A stretch of 33,568 nucleotides of DNA from Patescibacteria group bacterium (GTDB taxonomy: Bacteria > Patescibacteriota > Gracilibacteria > Peribacterales > Peribacteraceae). The notes below the pieces were generated by a model. The model saw nothing but the letters and a program-made list of their open reading frames with translations, searched no databases and was not told the DNA's origin. Positions 1-7,450 of the stretch are shown piece by piece. Position 1 is the stretch's first letter; each line of letters starts with the position of its first letter. A program made the translations under genes and the position numbers. The DNA lies in NCBI GenBank assembly GCA_018818235.1, contig JAHISE010000036.1, positions 1 through 33,568 on the forward strand. The letters are read 5' to 3'.

Positions 1-1
1 A

Positions 2-1246
2 TACATCGGCGATATCAATGGCAATGGTGATGCATCACCTGTTCCATTTAGGGTTGCAACTCCTGACGGCATCGATGATGATGCACAGGAATATTTACTT
101 TCTCATGACGGAATCGAAATGTCAGATCTGACAAATGCACAAGGAGCAATTATCAGAAGTGCAACAAAGCTAAAAGATGCTGCTGCATTCGAAGCAGCTC
201 CTAACTTGGCTTACGTAGTAAGAAGTGGCGACGGACATGATAATATAGATAAACCTGAGGCTTCGGCACACGGAGTAGCAACAGTGAACACTCCGGGGGT
301 CAGCAGCAGAGATGTTGCATTACATGCAAATGCATTTATTACATCGTGGGCAAGAAGACTTATGGAAGGTTCTGCAAGTTTAAGAAGAGGACAATGGGCT
401 AAAAAAGAACTTAAACCACGCGAACTTAACACGCTTGGAATAATCGGATACGGAAACATAGGAAAACAAGCTGAAAAGATAAGCGGTCCTCTGTTTGAAA
501 AAGTATTACGATTTGATGCACTCCCTGATCGAAATAATGTGAAAAACATAGATGAGTTATTGGAAACTTCAACTGTTATTTGTATTCACGCAGCCGGTAA
601 ACAAGAAATACTTACTCCTGAGCTACTTAATAAAATTGGTCCGGGAACACTCCTGGTAAACACTTCAAGAGGTTCTAATGTAAATATAAATGGATTACTT
701 GCAAGACTTAGTGCAGATGATGACTTTAGCTATGCAACCGATGTATTCTGGGGAGAGCCACCTAATCCAAGGGGTCAAGTATATGAGCAAATAAGAAGAC
801 ACCCCAACTTCATGGGAACCCCACACATAGCCGCATCCAGAATTGGTAATCAGAAAGATCTGGGCAGAACTGCAGTTGCACGAATTCTTGAATTCGCACA
901 ACACGGAACAGTTAATCCTGATGACATTCAGGGGCATACTCTTCCAAAGATTGAACTAAGGCCAAGAGAAGAAGTCGGAGGACGTGTGGTTCTGCTACAT
1001 GAAAGTAAACCAGGAAAGCTTGAAACTATTTTTGACGGTACCGGAGATAAGCAAATGAATATTCAACGTAATACAAATGACCAAGGAGCTAAGTTTAGTG
1101 GGCACAGACTTGCACAAACTGTATTTGACTTTGAATCTGACGTTGTCCCCGAAAGTGCACTTAAAATAATGCGAAGAATTGAATCAGAACTTGATGCTTA
1201 CCATACCAGACTTCTTTGGTATGCACAAAAGCCCCCTACCGCTTAA
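2..1246 (+). CDS. serA: D-3-phosphoglycerate dehydrogenase-like oxidoreductase (5' partial)
   Basis: The frame is open to the left edge, so the true start lies outside the window; the first in-frame ATG at 119 falls inside the N-terminal substrate-binding domain and is not a natural start. The 414 visible codons carry the 2-hydroxyacid dehydrogenase signature: a degraded RSGDGHDNID / VNTPG region, a Rossmann glycine motif (IGYGNIGK), and the catalytic Arg (NTSRG), Glu (GEPPN) and His (GTPHIA) triad. The last ~90 residues look like an ACT-type regulatory domain (RVVLLHESKPG to RIESELDAYHTRLL). The family oxidises 3-phosphoglycerate with NAD+ in serine biosynthesis; the serA assignment rests on the ACT-like tail and a related hydroxyacid dehydrogenase remains possible. 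No serB or serC is nearby. The stop overlaps the end of the convergent lipoprotein gene by 11 bp. Confidence 0.8.
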   Translation, partial: YIGDINGNGDASPVPFRVATPDGIDDDAQEYLLSHDGIEMSDLTNAQGAIIRSATKLKDAAAFEAAPNLAYVVRSGDGHDNIDKPEASAHGVATVNTPGVSSRDVALHANAFITSWARRLMEGSASLRRGQWAKKELKPRELNTLGIIGYGNIGKQAEKISGPLFEKVLRFDALPDRNNVKNIDELLETSTVICIHAAGKQEILTPELLNKIGPGTLLVNTSRGSNVNINGLLARLSADDDFSYATDVFWGEPPNPRGQVYEQIRRHPNFMGTPHIAASRIGNQKDLGRTAVARILEFAQHGTVNPDDIQGHTLPKIELRPREEVGGRVVLLHESKPGKLETIFDGTGDKQMNIQRNTNDQGAKFSGHRLAQTVFDFESDVVPESALKIMRRIESELDAYHTRLLWYAQKPPTA

Positions 1247-1748
1247 CCACTTTTAGCGTCCCCTTCGCAACCAGATTTTCTGAGGGATCCGGGTTACCAT
1301 CATCAGATTCCAGAGTAACCATTACAAATGGTTTGCTCTGGATATCTGTGTCCGCCTCAAAACTTAGCTGATGACGCGAATCTCCGAAGTAATTTGTTAA
1401 ATGCCCGATCGAAATAATTTCATCCGGTTCTTCTGCAGTCAACCATGCCTCGTAAAATGATCCTTCCTCTGTCGGATTAATATTCAATTGCATTGTTACA
1501 GCCGAAGTTCCATCTTCATACTTATAACCCTGCACAACTCCGTTTGCAGGAGTGTCTCCTACTCCACTCATTGCACCATAGGCAAACCATTCTTCCTTGC
1601 CGTGTTTTGGATGCTCAAATTTTCCATCTTTTGGCATCGCGTAATTATAAGCCTCCTCTCCGATCACATCGTCCTCAATCTTGACTTTGTCATTGCAAGC
1701 CGTTAATGTTAATGGCAACAAAATTGCTAATATAATAAATCTAAACAT
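1236..1748 (-). CDS. Lipoprotein with anti-sigma-K (RskA) C-terminal-like domain
   Basis: The 170-residue product starts with a lipoprotein signal peptide and the lipobox LTAC (Cys18), so it should be lipidated and sit outside the cytoplasmic membrane. Its C-terminal half (GSFYEAWLTAEEPDEI, then MVTLESDDGNPDPSENLVAKGTL) resembles the extracellular RskA C-terminal domain, which usually has Y-x-x-W-L, then F-x-V-T-L-E-x-x-x-G-x-P-x-P. Unlike true RskA there is no cytoplasmic zinc-finger or transmembrane helix, and no sigma factor lies next to it. A ligand- or stress-sensing outer-surface role is therefore only inferred. A TATAAT hexamer at 1774-1779 lies 25 nt upstream of the ATG. The 3' end overlaps the convergent dehydrogenase gene. 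Confidence 0.7.
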   Translation of the reverse strand: MFRFIILAILLPLTLTACNDKVKIEDDVIGEEAYNYAMPKDGKFEHPKHGKEEWFAYGAMSGVGDTPANGVVQGYKYEDGTSAVTMQLNINPTEEGSFYEAWLTAEEPDEIISIGHLTNYFGDSRHQLSFEADTDIQSKPFVMVTLESDDGNPDPSENLVAKGTLKVVKR

Positions 1749-1773
1749 AGTAATTATTGGAAAGGACTGAAAT

Positions 1774-1779
1774 ATTATA
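1774..1779 (-). promoter_or_regulatory. -10 hexamer upstream of the lipoprotein gene
   Basis: A perfect TATAAT on the minus strand lies 25 nt before the ATG at 1748, predicting a leader of roughly 19 nt. No convincing -35 was found at 16-18 nt spacing. Confidence 0.4.
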
Positions 1780-1814
1780 CAAGAGCCAATAAATAGGAAA
1801 GAAGAAATTCAATA

Positions 1815-1850
1815 AACGAGTAAACGAGATAACGAGCTAACGAATAAACG
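1815..1850. repeat. Octamer tandem array (AACGAGNN type)
   Basis: The tetramer AACG recurs at 1815, 1823, 1831, 1839 and 1847, exactly every 8 bp, with variable bases between. The array ends one base before the stop codon of the ligase-type gene (1852-1854, minus strand). It is one of many 7-8 bp arrays at gene ends in this window. Confidence 0.8.
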
Positions 1851-1851
1851 A

Positions 1852-3864
1852 TTACCAAAGGTACCCCGGCGCCCTCCCCTTTATCTTCTCCCTCTCCACC
1901 TGAGAATGATGATCCGCACGGGCAGCAAGAACCTCATATAAAGGCTTTTCTCTGTTCGGTAACGTATTTACATACATATTGGCAAGAGCAATTACTTCCT
2001 CAGCATTAGGAGAAAGAGCTATAAAATGGGTATTATGCTCAATGGCATCTACAAACTTTTCGAGATCTTCAGTTACCTGAGACCTCATATCTTTGACGTC
2101 ATTCCACTGTCCGGCTGCCATCATTAACTTAACTTTGGCCCGCATAATGCCAAAGTCATTATATTTACCTCCCAGATCATATGCCTTTTCATATGCATCA
2201 AGAGCACCTTTTGCGTCCAGATCTGACCTTAATGTATCACCTAGCAGCTTATATCCCCTGAAGTCCTCAGCATTCTCCTCCATATAATCCTCAACAGCAC
2301 TTTTTGCTTCTGTGTAGCGCTTTAGTTCGTACAATATTTTTGCACAACTAAGGTGCATATCACGACTGAATATTTGCGGCATCGCATAGTCATACCAAAC
2401 CAATGCTCTCTCCCCTTCTCCTGCAGCCTCCAGATGTCTTCCAACCGAAGAAAGCAGTATACCTCTGGCTTCTGTTATTGCCACTATCAGTAAGATTGTG
2501 GCTAGCCCTACCTCAATAAACCGTACTATTTTGTTGTTCAACTTCGGCATTTTTCCCCACTTAATTTCCGGAACCAAAAGAGAGAGCATTACCCAAAACA
2601 TCAAGCTTACAGATACAAATTGCAGATTATAGTCGATAAGGCTGTGTGCCATAAGACCTGCAATTCCAAGAACAATAAACATTGATTTATCATTCAAGCC
2701 TCCGATTATGGACTTAACAAGTATCACTGTAATTATTACAAGCAAAAGAATTGCAGCTATCCATCCCCTCTCTGATGCCATCTTCAGAAAGAAATTATGC
2801 GGATGATCCGAAGTTGCGAGCACAGCATTTTGAAGACGAGGCTGCACAAACCTGAAGCTATACGGTCCCCAACCAAGCAAAGGCTTTTGAACCGAAAGAA
2901 CCCATGCCTGATTCCAGAATGAGGATCGCTCTGATACTGATGATGCTCCTTCGTCCGCTGTGAATGTTGCTTTTTGTGATATCGATTGAACCGGAAATAG
3001 TTGAGATCTGATCAGATTAGAACTGGAAAATAACAGACCTGATACAACAAATACAATTCCGATTTTTACCAGAACATTTTTGTAAGGAAAAACATCCTTC
3101 TTCCAATATTTATTAAACACAATAACCGCCCACAGAATTAATTGACCGACAAATGAAATCAAAGCACCTCGCGAAAAGCTCAGATACAGGAATCCGACAA
3201 ATAAACCAACAACCAGAAACCTAAGAATCATATTCTGCAATCGCTTTTCTTTGAGTGCCCATAACATTACGAGTGGCCACGTTACAAGAAGTAAATCCGC
3301 CCATGCATTGGGCCAGTAATCGGTATGAAATCTGTAATCGAAGAAAGTGCCGACAAATCTGTTTACCGGCTGAAAAATGTAAACAAAAAGTCCGATTATT
3401 CCTGCAATTAGCATAGTAACCACTACAACATTAACCAATCGATTAAACCAATCTGCCCCACTCCCATTCCGGATCACCCAGAAAAATATAAGAGCCAACG
3501 AACCTGTCCTCAGGACTTCATCCAATCCATAGTTAGCAGTTGAAGAATTTAAGAAGCTGGCAATTGTTAAAAATACAAACAAAACAATTCCTATCCATAA
3601 ATAAGAAGGCACTGATTCTTCATCCGGCTTCTTTTTCCAGTAAACAAACGTTAGCATCCATGCCAGTAACGTGAGCAACCAAGTAGTTTCCAGCCCCTTA
3701 CCTCCTTTCCATAAGATTGCAAAAACAAGGAACCACGGGATGCTCTTGAAGCATAATTCAGGCCAAGGTAGTGCAATGAACTTCTTGTACTTATTCAACC
3801 ACCAAGTTCTTTTAAGAAAATACTTCATGCGGTGCATTATTGCATAAATCAGCTTAAATAGCAC
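1852..3864 (-). CDS. O-antigen ligase/polymerase-type membrane protein with C-terminal TPRs
   Basis: The 670-residue protein has about a dozen hydrophobic segments in its first ~460 residues. A large external loop carries LLGWGPYSF and then SDHPHNFFLKMASERGW (about residues 352-368), the conserved His-containing motif of the Wzy/WaaL O-antigen ligase family; SFSRGALISF near residue 229 is also typical. Family members transfer or polymerise lipid-linked glycans outside the membrane. Residues ~470-650 are soluble and helical with TPR-like repeats (YDYAMPQIF, LYELKRYTEA, GALDAYEKAYDLG), a common fusion. The start used here is GTG; an internal ATG (3837 or 3828) is equally possible because no Shine-Dalgarno decides it. 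A TATAAT (3875-3880, inside the end of the toxin gene) lies 10 nt upstream of the GTG. No other glycan genes are adjacent, so ligase versus polymerase or protein glycosylase cannot be resolved. Confidence 0.85.
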   Translation of the reverse strand: MLFKLIYAIMHRMKYFLKRTWWLNKYKKFIALPWPELCFKSIPWFLVFAILWKGGKGLETTWLLTLLAWMLTFVYWKKKPDEESVPSYLWIGIVLFVFLTIASFLNSSTANYGLDEVLRTGSLALIFFWVIRNGSGADWFNRLVNVVVVTMLIAGIIGLFVYIFQPVNRFVGTFFDYRFHTDYWPNAWADLLLVTWPLVMLWALKEKRLQNMILRFLVVGLFVGFLYLSFSRGALISFVGQLILWAVIVFNKYWKKDVFPYKNVLVKIGIVFVVSGLLFSSSNLIRSQLFPVQSISQKATFTADEGASSVSERSSFWNQAWVLSVQKPLLGWGPYSFRFVQPRLQNAVLATSDHPHNFFLKMASERGWIAAILLLVIITVILVKSIIGGLNDKSMFIVLGIAGLMAHSLIDYNLQFVSVSLMFWVMLSLLVPEIKWGKMPKLNNKIVRFIEVGLATILLIVAITEARGILLSSVGRHLEAAGEGERALVWYDYAMPQIFSRDMHLSCAKILYELKRYTEAKSAVEDYMEENAEDFRGYKLLGDTLRSDLDAKGALDAYEKAYDLGGKYNDFGIMRAKVKLMMAAGQWNDVKDMRSQVTEDLEKFVDAIEHNTHFIALSPNAEEVIALANMYVNTLPNREKPLYEVLAARADHHSQVEREKIKGRAPGYLW

Positions 3865-3875
3865 TTACTTATGAA

Positions 3876-4124
3876 TTATAAATTCTTATATGTTTTCTCA
3901 TTTCTTCTTGCCACTTTCCTAATCTCAATCTCATTTGTTTTGGAATGCACCTCAAAAACAATTCTGTATTTTCCAATTCGAACTTTAAATAATCTCCTCT
4001 TGCCTTTAACCGAACTAATACCCGGTACTTTCTTGTAATCACGTTTTAACTGATCCATTAGAAGCATAATGGCTTCCTGCTCTTTTGCAGTTAATGCTCT
4101 AAGTAGCTTTTCTATCTTATCCAT
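3876..4124 (-). CDS. RelE/ParE-family toxin
   Basis: This 82-residue basic protein has the RelE-like pattern: an N-terminal helix pair (LTAKEQEAIMLLMDQL), then strands with KGKRRLFKVRIGKYRIVFEV and a C-terminal EIRKVARRNEKTY. RelE homologues cleave mRNA in the ribosome, and the basic residues and final Arg/Tyr fit that fold. Its ATG overlaps the stop of the upstream antitoxin by 8 nt, a normal sign of translational coupling in toxin-antitoxin operons. The substrate is not shown by the sequence. Confidence 0.8.
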   Translation of the reverse strand: MDKIEKLLRALTAKEQEAIMLLMDQLKRDYKKVPGISSVKGKRRLFKVRIGKYRIVFEVHSKTNEIEIRKVARRNEKTYKNL

Positions 4125-4362
4125 TCTTTATCTTCTTTAAGCATTTAATAATTTCTTCAGGGCTAATTCCTTTCCCTGAATTATCACGATCAGCGTCAAA
4201 CAAAACCTCTTCTTCTGCAACTTCTTCTATATTTATCGGCATAATAATGAGTTTGTTACCGTGCATTTCCAGTATGAAATTATCGGTATCAAAGTTTTTA
4301 CGCCAGTTTTTTGGAAGAGTTATTTGACCCCTTTCGGTGCTTTTTACGACTTTACTTGTCAT
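4117..4362 (-). CDS. AbrB/MazE-like (SpoVT-AbrB domain) antitoxin
   Basis: Starting at the ATG at 4362 gives an 81-residue protein beginning MTSKVVKSTERGQITLPKNW, the swapped-hairpin AbrB DNA-binding motif (RGQITLPK). The acidic tail (EEVAEEEVLFDADRDN) is probably the toxin-binding part. An upstream in-frame ATG at 4407 would add 15 hydrophobic residues that do not belong to the family, so the shorter start was chosen. Antitoxins of this kind repress their own promoter. Pairing an AbrB-type antitoxin with a RelE-fold toxin is less usual than RelB/RelE or MazE/MazF. Confidence 0.8.
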   Translation of the reverse strand: MTSKVVKSTERGQITLPKNWRKNFDTDNFILEMHGNKLIIMPINIEEVAEEEVLFDADRDNSGKGISPEEIIKCLKKIKNG

Positions 4363-4416
4363 AATAATAGAAGTAAGTAAATACGTAAATAAGTATATCT
4401 TATTCAATAGAAGAAA

Positions 4417-5214
4417 TCAATAGCTTCTAGGCAAAAACAAGGTACTTATCCTTTCTCTATACAAAAGAACTCTTGTTAATACACTTTGTTCAGTGCCATT
4501 TAGAATATGAACACAACGACCTTGATCCTGCATCTCAAATCCAACATCCAATTTAATGCCCATTCCACCCGTTCCGTTTTGTGATTTTGATGGAACAATT
4601 AATTCCCTTTTTGATGTGTCGCCATATTCAATAACCGGTACAACAGAATTTGGATCATCTATGTCCTCCAGCAGTCCATTCACACAAGTGGCAAAAACAA
4701 GCGCATCTGCCTCAATAATTTTTGCTACAGCGCCCGCCAGTCGATCATTATCCGATATTTTTAATTCATCTATTTCAACAGTATCATTTGCATTAAAGAT
4801 AGGTATCGTATCCTGCTCCTCTGCAAATATTTCATCTAGAACTGCCAATAGTTCCTCTGAATCAATATCATTCTTTGTAGGTAGAATCTGTGCAACATGA
4901 CATGCATTATCCTTGAAAAATTGTCTATACATTTCCATTAGTATTGGCTGCCCAACCGAAGCATATTTCTGTTTTTCTGCTACAGTTTCTCCTTTAGTTT
5001 TAACTCTTCCAAACTCTGCACGTCCGAATGGTACAGCTCCAGATGTAATCAATACAATATCTTTAATTCTTCTTTTCAAAATCAATAACTGCTCAACAAT
5101 ATTTCTAAATACTTCAATTTTTGGTTGGCCATTATCTGTAGATAAAACGTCAGATCCTACTTTTATCACAACCCGTTTGTATAGTTGTTCCAATGATGAA
5201 CGGTGAGAAATCAT
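4417..5214 (-). CDS. proB: Glutamate 5-kinase-like amino-acid kinase, no PUA domain
   Basis: The 265-residue product is an amino-acid-kinase fold: VVIKVGSDVLS (phosphate-binding start), LITSGAVPFGR, VGQPILMEMYRQFF, PIFNANDTVEI followed by DNDRLAGAVAK, and the late GTGGMGIKLDVG segment typical of glutamate 5-kinase. This enzyme phosphorylates glutamate in the first step of proline synthesis. The length matches the kinase domain alone; the C-terminal PUA domain of the longer bacterial forms is absent, as in short-form enzymes. No proA or proC is nearby, so another amino-acid kinase activity cannot be excluded. It lies 9 nt downstream of the antitoxin ORF's longest start and is read away from tRNA-Leu, with a probable terminator upstream at 5231-5262. 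Confidence 0.8.
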   Translation of the reverse strand: MISHRSSLEQLYKRVVIKVGSDVLSTDNGQPKIEVFRNIVEQLLILKRRIKDIVLITSGAVPFGRAEFGRVKTKGETVAEKQKYASVGQPILMEMYRQFFKDNACHVAQILPTKNDIDSEELLAVLDEIFAEEQDTIPIFNANDTVEIDELKISDNDRLAGAVAKIIEADALVFATCVNGLLEDIDDPNSVVPVIEYGDTSKRELIVPSKSQNGTGGMGIKLDVGFEMQDQGRCVHILNGTEQSVLTRVLLYRERISTLFLPRSY

Positions 5215-5230
5215 TTTAAAATAGAGTAAA

Positions 5231-5262
5231 TATACAAAAACACCTCCACTGCGTGAGGGAGG
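5231..5262 (-). terminator. Probable rho-independent terminator between the tRNA-Leu/small ORF and proB
   Basis: On the minus strand CCTCC (5258-5262) can pair with GGAGG (5243-5247), with extra CAC/GTG pairing inside. The stem is followed by TGTTTTTGTATA, a T-rich tract. Because it lies before proB it could also act as an attenuator. Confidence 0.5.
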
Positions 5263-5291
5263 ATGCTATCCGGATTTATGAGTATTTAAAC

Positions 5292-5369
5292 TTAGATCTC
5301 AAACACGGCACCATCCCTCGCAATTGGCGGGGTCGGGGTTATTGCCGGAGTCTGAGGTAGCAAGTTCAT
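5292..5369 (-). CDS. Possible 25-residue small ORF upstream of proB
   Basis: ATG at 5369 opens a 25-codon frame rich in Pro and Thr (it includes QTPAITPTPPIARDG) that ends TAA at 5292, just before the probable terminator at 5231-5262. It lies between tRNA-Leu and proB on the same strand. No Shine-Dalgarno or family resemblance was seen. It may be a leader peptide, a decayed gene end or chance. Confidence 0.2.
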   Translation of the reverse strand: MNLLPQTPAITPTPPIARDGAVFEI

Positions 5370-5412
5370 TATGAGAAGTAATTTAGCAAGTATATATTAT
5401 TAGTCAAGTCAC

Positions 5413-5499
5413 TGGTGCCGATGGAGAGACTCGAACTCTCACAGGATTGCTCCTACACGCTCCTGAAGCGTGCGCGTCTACCAATTCCGCCACATCGGC
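5413..5499 (-). tRNA. tRNA-Leu (anticodon CAG)
   Basis: The minus strand gives acceptor GCCGATG/CATCGGC, discriminator A and an encoded CCA (5413-5415). The anticodon stem CACGC/GCGTG encloses loop TTCAGGA, so the anticodon is CAG (reads CUG). A long variable arm (TAGGAGCAATCCT) marks a class II tRNA, and the T arm GAGAG-TTCGAGT-CTCTC is perfect. Confidence 0.97.
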
Positions 5500-5589
5500 A
5501 TGTGATCCAACCAATCCTACCCTATTCAATAGTTTATGTTAAAGGGATATTATTGAAATTTCCAAATGCATCATAGAACAGCTATTACG

Positions 5590-5625
5590 CCCTTCGTCTT
5601 CGCTCAGGATTACAATCACTGCTGC
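5590..5625. repeat. Degenerate CCTGAGCGAAG-type dispersed repeat
   Basis: On the minus strand the segment reads TAATCCTGAGCGAAGACGAA, close to a CCTGAGCGAAG(N)GAAGG motif that I recall as a recurrent intergenic repeat in unrelated bacteria. Only one copy is seen here, so the assignment rests on memory of the motif. Confidence 0.35.
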
Positions 5626-5673
5626 GAATATTAATGGAGCAATTGCGGAGTTGCCGCTGCGTGTAACCTTGCT

Positions 5674-5713
5674 AACGAACAACGAACAACGAGCAACGAT
5701 CAACGCATTAACG
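5674..5713. repeat. Heptamer tandem array (AACGAAC type)
   Basis: AACG recurs at 5674, 5681, 5688, 5695 and 5702 (period 7) and again at 5710. The array lies 37 bp beyond the 3' end of the PrcB-domain gene. Together with the degenerate repeat at 5590 it fills most of the space between this gene and tRNA-Leu. Confidence 0.85.
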
Positions 5714-5749
5714 AATCAGCCAAAAACCCTAAGGATACTCAAATCAACC

Positions 5750-6844
5750 TCAATCCTCACAGAACAAATGCACCTCCTCCCAAACAAACCTAACTCTCTT
5801 TCCATTCTTTGCAACAACAATGATTTGCTGAGTGTCGGGTGGCTCTCCTGTTCTGCATTGATTGAATGTCGCAAGCACATCAACACGCAAAGTATCATAC
5901 AACTCCATAACCCTGCGAACATCAACCGAAGCACCCTTACCTCCGGATACATATACTACTTGTTCATTCTCGTCATCTATATCCGGTGATACGGGTCTAT
6001 CATTATCACCCATAAAACTAAACCACTCATCCCATGCATTATTAAGAGCCTCTGCTCCGGACGGAACTGCATAAGCAGCAGGCATCAAAGAGGTAGTCGG
6101 ATGAATGAAACTATGCAATGGCCGGAATTCATTATTCTTTGCAAGTCCGGTTACTTTTGGAGGCTCCCTCCAATCAGAACTCCTCCTCTCTGCATCCTCA
6201 TTACAAAAACTATATGTGTCTGTAAACCTTACACGCACTGCTTTTGCACCAACACGGGGAATAGCTATTATATTGTGCTGAGATTCAACTGCAGGGGTCA
6301 CTCCGCATCTCCATGGAATAACGTTGTTAACATCTATAACAACCTCTTGTGGCATTTCTATAATTGAATCAATCTCGATTGAATGTCCTCCGGTTGAACT
6401 GTTCCCAAATATTGCAACAACCATCTCGCTTGCAAAATTTATTGGAGGAAGTTGCACACCTTCACCTATTGCATTTTCCCAAAGCTTTCTCCACTGCGTC
6501 TCGCTTTTCGCAAACTGCACACGACGAGTCTGACGATCCTGCAATACAGAGTTCTTATCCAGTGTTCTGTACTCAACTTCTTTTCCGGTAAGCTTTGCTT
6601 CCTCTACCCAACGCGGTGGATTGCTCCAAAGCGGCAACTGGCATCTGTAACCGAATCTGTTTTCTACACGTTCATTTACTCGTTCCCACATTTTCTGATC
6701 ATCACTAAAACGACGAACAACTCGTTCGCATAAACGATCTTTGAAGTTGTCACCGGAAGTTCCTACAGCCAGAACATTATCAATGGAATTAAATACAAAA
6801 AGAATGACAAACAAGAGGCCGATGGTGGTATATGCGATTTTCAT
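5750..6844 (-). CDS. Exported PrcB-domain-like protein
   Basis: From the ATG at 6844 the product is 364 residues and begins with an exported signal sequence (MKIAYTTIGLLFVILFVF, cleavage probably after VLA). An earlier TTG at 6862 is less likely. The middle (SETQWRKLWENAIG, then FASEMVVAIFGNSSTGGHSIEIDSI) resembles the C-terminal domain of PrcB, a component of spirochaete protease complexes, with its D-F-x-x-x-M-V-V and TGGY/H-x-I pattern; a WRCGVTP segment follows. The N-terminal ~100 residues (DRLCERVVRRF, RVNERVENRFGYRC) hold paired cysteines and have no obvious family, and a second repeat-like C-terminal part has two Cys. No protease partner lies nearby. A TAAAAT hexamer lies 7 nt before the ATG. 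Confidence 0.65.
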   Translation of the reverse strand: MKIAYTTIGLLFVILFVFNSIDNVLAVGTSGDNFKDRLCERVVRRFSDDQKMWERVNERVENRFGYRCQLPLWSNPPRWVEEAKLTGKEVEYRTLDKNSVLQDRQTRRVQFAKSETQWRKLWENAIGEGVQLPPINFASEMVVAIFGNSSTGGHSIEIDSIIEMPQEVVIDVNNVIPWRCGVTPAVESQHNIIAIPRVGAKAVRVRFTDTYSFCNEDAERRSSDWREPPKVTGLAKNNEFRPLHSFIHPTTSLMPAAYAVPSGAEALNNAWDEWFSFMGDNDRPVSPDIDDENEQVVYVSGGKGASVDVRRVMELYDTLRVDVLATFNQCRTGEPPDTQQIIVVAKNGKRVRFVWEEVHLFCED

Positions 6845-6929
6845 AAGGGCTATTTTATACAATTAATAACAAATTAGGAACACATTATTTATTTATCCAA
6901 TAAAAAACCAATCTTTTCTATTTAATAAC

Positions 6930-6957
6930 TTGACTCCCACAATTAGCACTCTAAAAT
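6930..6957 (+). promoter_or_regulatory. groES-groEL promoter
   Basis: TTGACT (6930-6935) is followed after 16 nt by TAAAAT (6952-6957), giving a predicted start near 6964 and a leader of about 85 nt before groES. The -10 lies within the CIRCE element, so repressor binding would block RNA polymerase. Confidence 0.75.
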
Positions 6958-6969
6958 GGCGACTGCTAA
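6943..6969 (+). promoter_or_regulatory. CIRCE operator (HrcA binding site)
   Basis: TTAGCACTC, a 9-nt spacer, then GACTGCTAA. This is the classical heat-shock inverted repeat (TTAGCACTC-N9-GAGTGCTAA) with one mismatch in the right arm. It predicts HrcA repression of the downstream groES-groEL operon; hrcA itself is not in the window. Confidence 0.92.
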
Positions 6970-6971
6970 TA

Positions 6972-7003
6972 TGACTATTGACTATTGACCAGTGACTAGT
7001 GAC
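6972..7003. repeat. Heptamer tandem array (TGACTAT/TGACTAG type) in the groES leader
   Basis: TGAC recurs at 6972, 6979, 6986, 6993 and 7000, exactly every 7 bp. The array would be transcribed as part of the groES 5' leader, between the CIRCE element and the ATG. Confidence 0.9.
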
Positions 7004-7049
7004 ACCCAACATTCCAATTGCTTTCTATACTCCACTACCCCCTTACCCA

Positions 7050-7379
7050 ATGACCGACATCCCCGAACTAGCCGTAAAAATTGAACCGTTAGGCGACCGC
7101 GTGGTAGTTATGCCACTCGAAAAAGAAGATGTTACAGCTTCCGGAATAGTAATTCCGGATACAGCCAACAAGGAAAAACCATCCGAAGGCATTGTAATCG
7201 CTATCGGTAAAGGAGGAGTTGGAAAAGACTGCTCTGATCCTTCCGCATTCCTTAAAATCGGTGACAAAGTCCTGTTTGGCAAATATGCCGGCGATGATGT
7301 GAAGCTTAAGGACAAGGAGGGCAAAGAAGTCGAAGTCAAAGTACTACACTTAGAATCCGTCCTTGGAAAAGTGGTATGA
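7050..7379 (+). CDS. groES: Co-chaperonin GroES
   Basis: From the ATG at 7050 the product is 109 residues, starting MTDIPELAVKIEPLGDRVVV. It has the GroES core: PLGDRVVV, the mobile loop region (KEDVTASGIVIPDT), KPSEGIVIAIGKG and the closing KVLHLESVLGKVV. The frame is open further upstream to 6999, but those codons translate repeat-derived leader sequence, so the later ATG was chosen. GroES caps GroEL and closes the folding chamber in the cytoplasm. It is co-transcribed with groEL 71 nt downstream under the CIRCE promoter. Its stop TGA is the first TGA of a heptamer array. Confidence 0.95.
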   Translation: MTDIPELAVKIEPLGDRVVVMPLEKEDVTASGIVIPDTANKEKPSEGIVIAIGKGGVGKDCSDPSAFLKIGDKVLFGKYAGDDVKLKDKEGKEVEVKVLHLESVLGKVV

Positions 7380-7394
7380 CAATTGACAATTGAC
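7377..7394. repeat. Heptamer array (TGACAAT type) beginning at the groES stop codon
   Basis: TGAC recurs at 7377, 7384 and 7391. The first TGA is the groES termination codon. The spacer continues with a second short repeat (CTTTCCC/ACTTTCCC) before groEL. Confidence 0.8.
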
Positions 7395-7450
7395 ATTCAG
7401 CTTTCCCAACTTTCCCAACCTAATTTAAAACTATTTCCCCCTTATAAACC

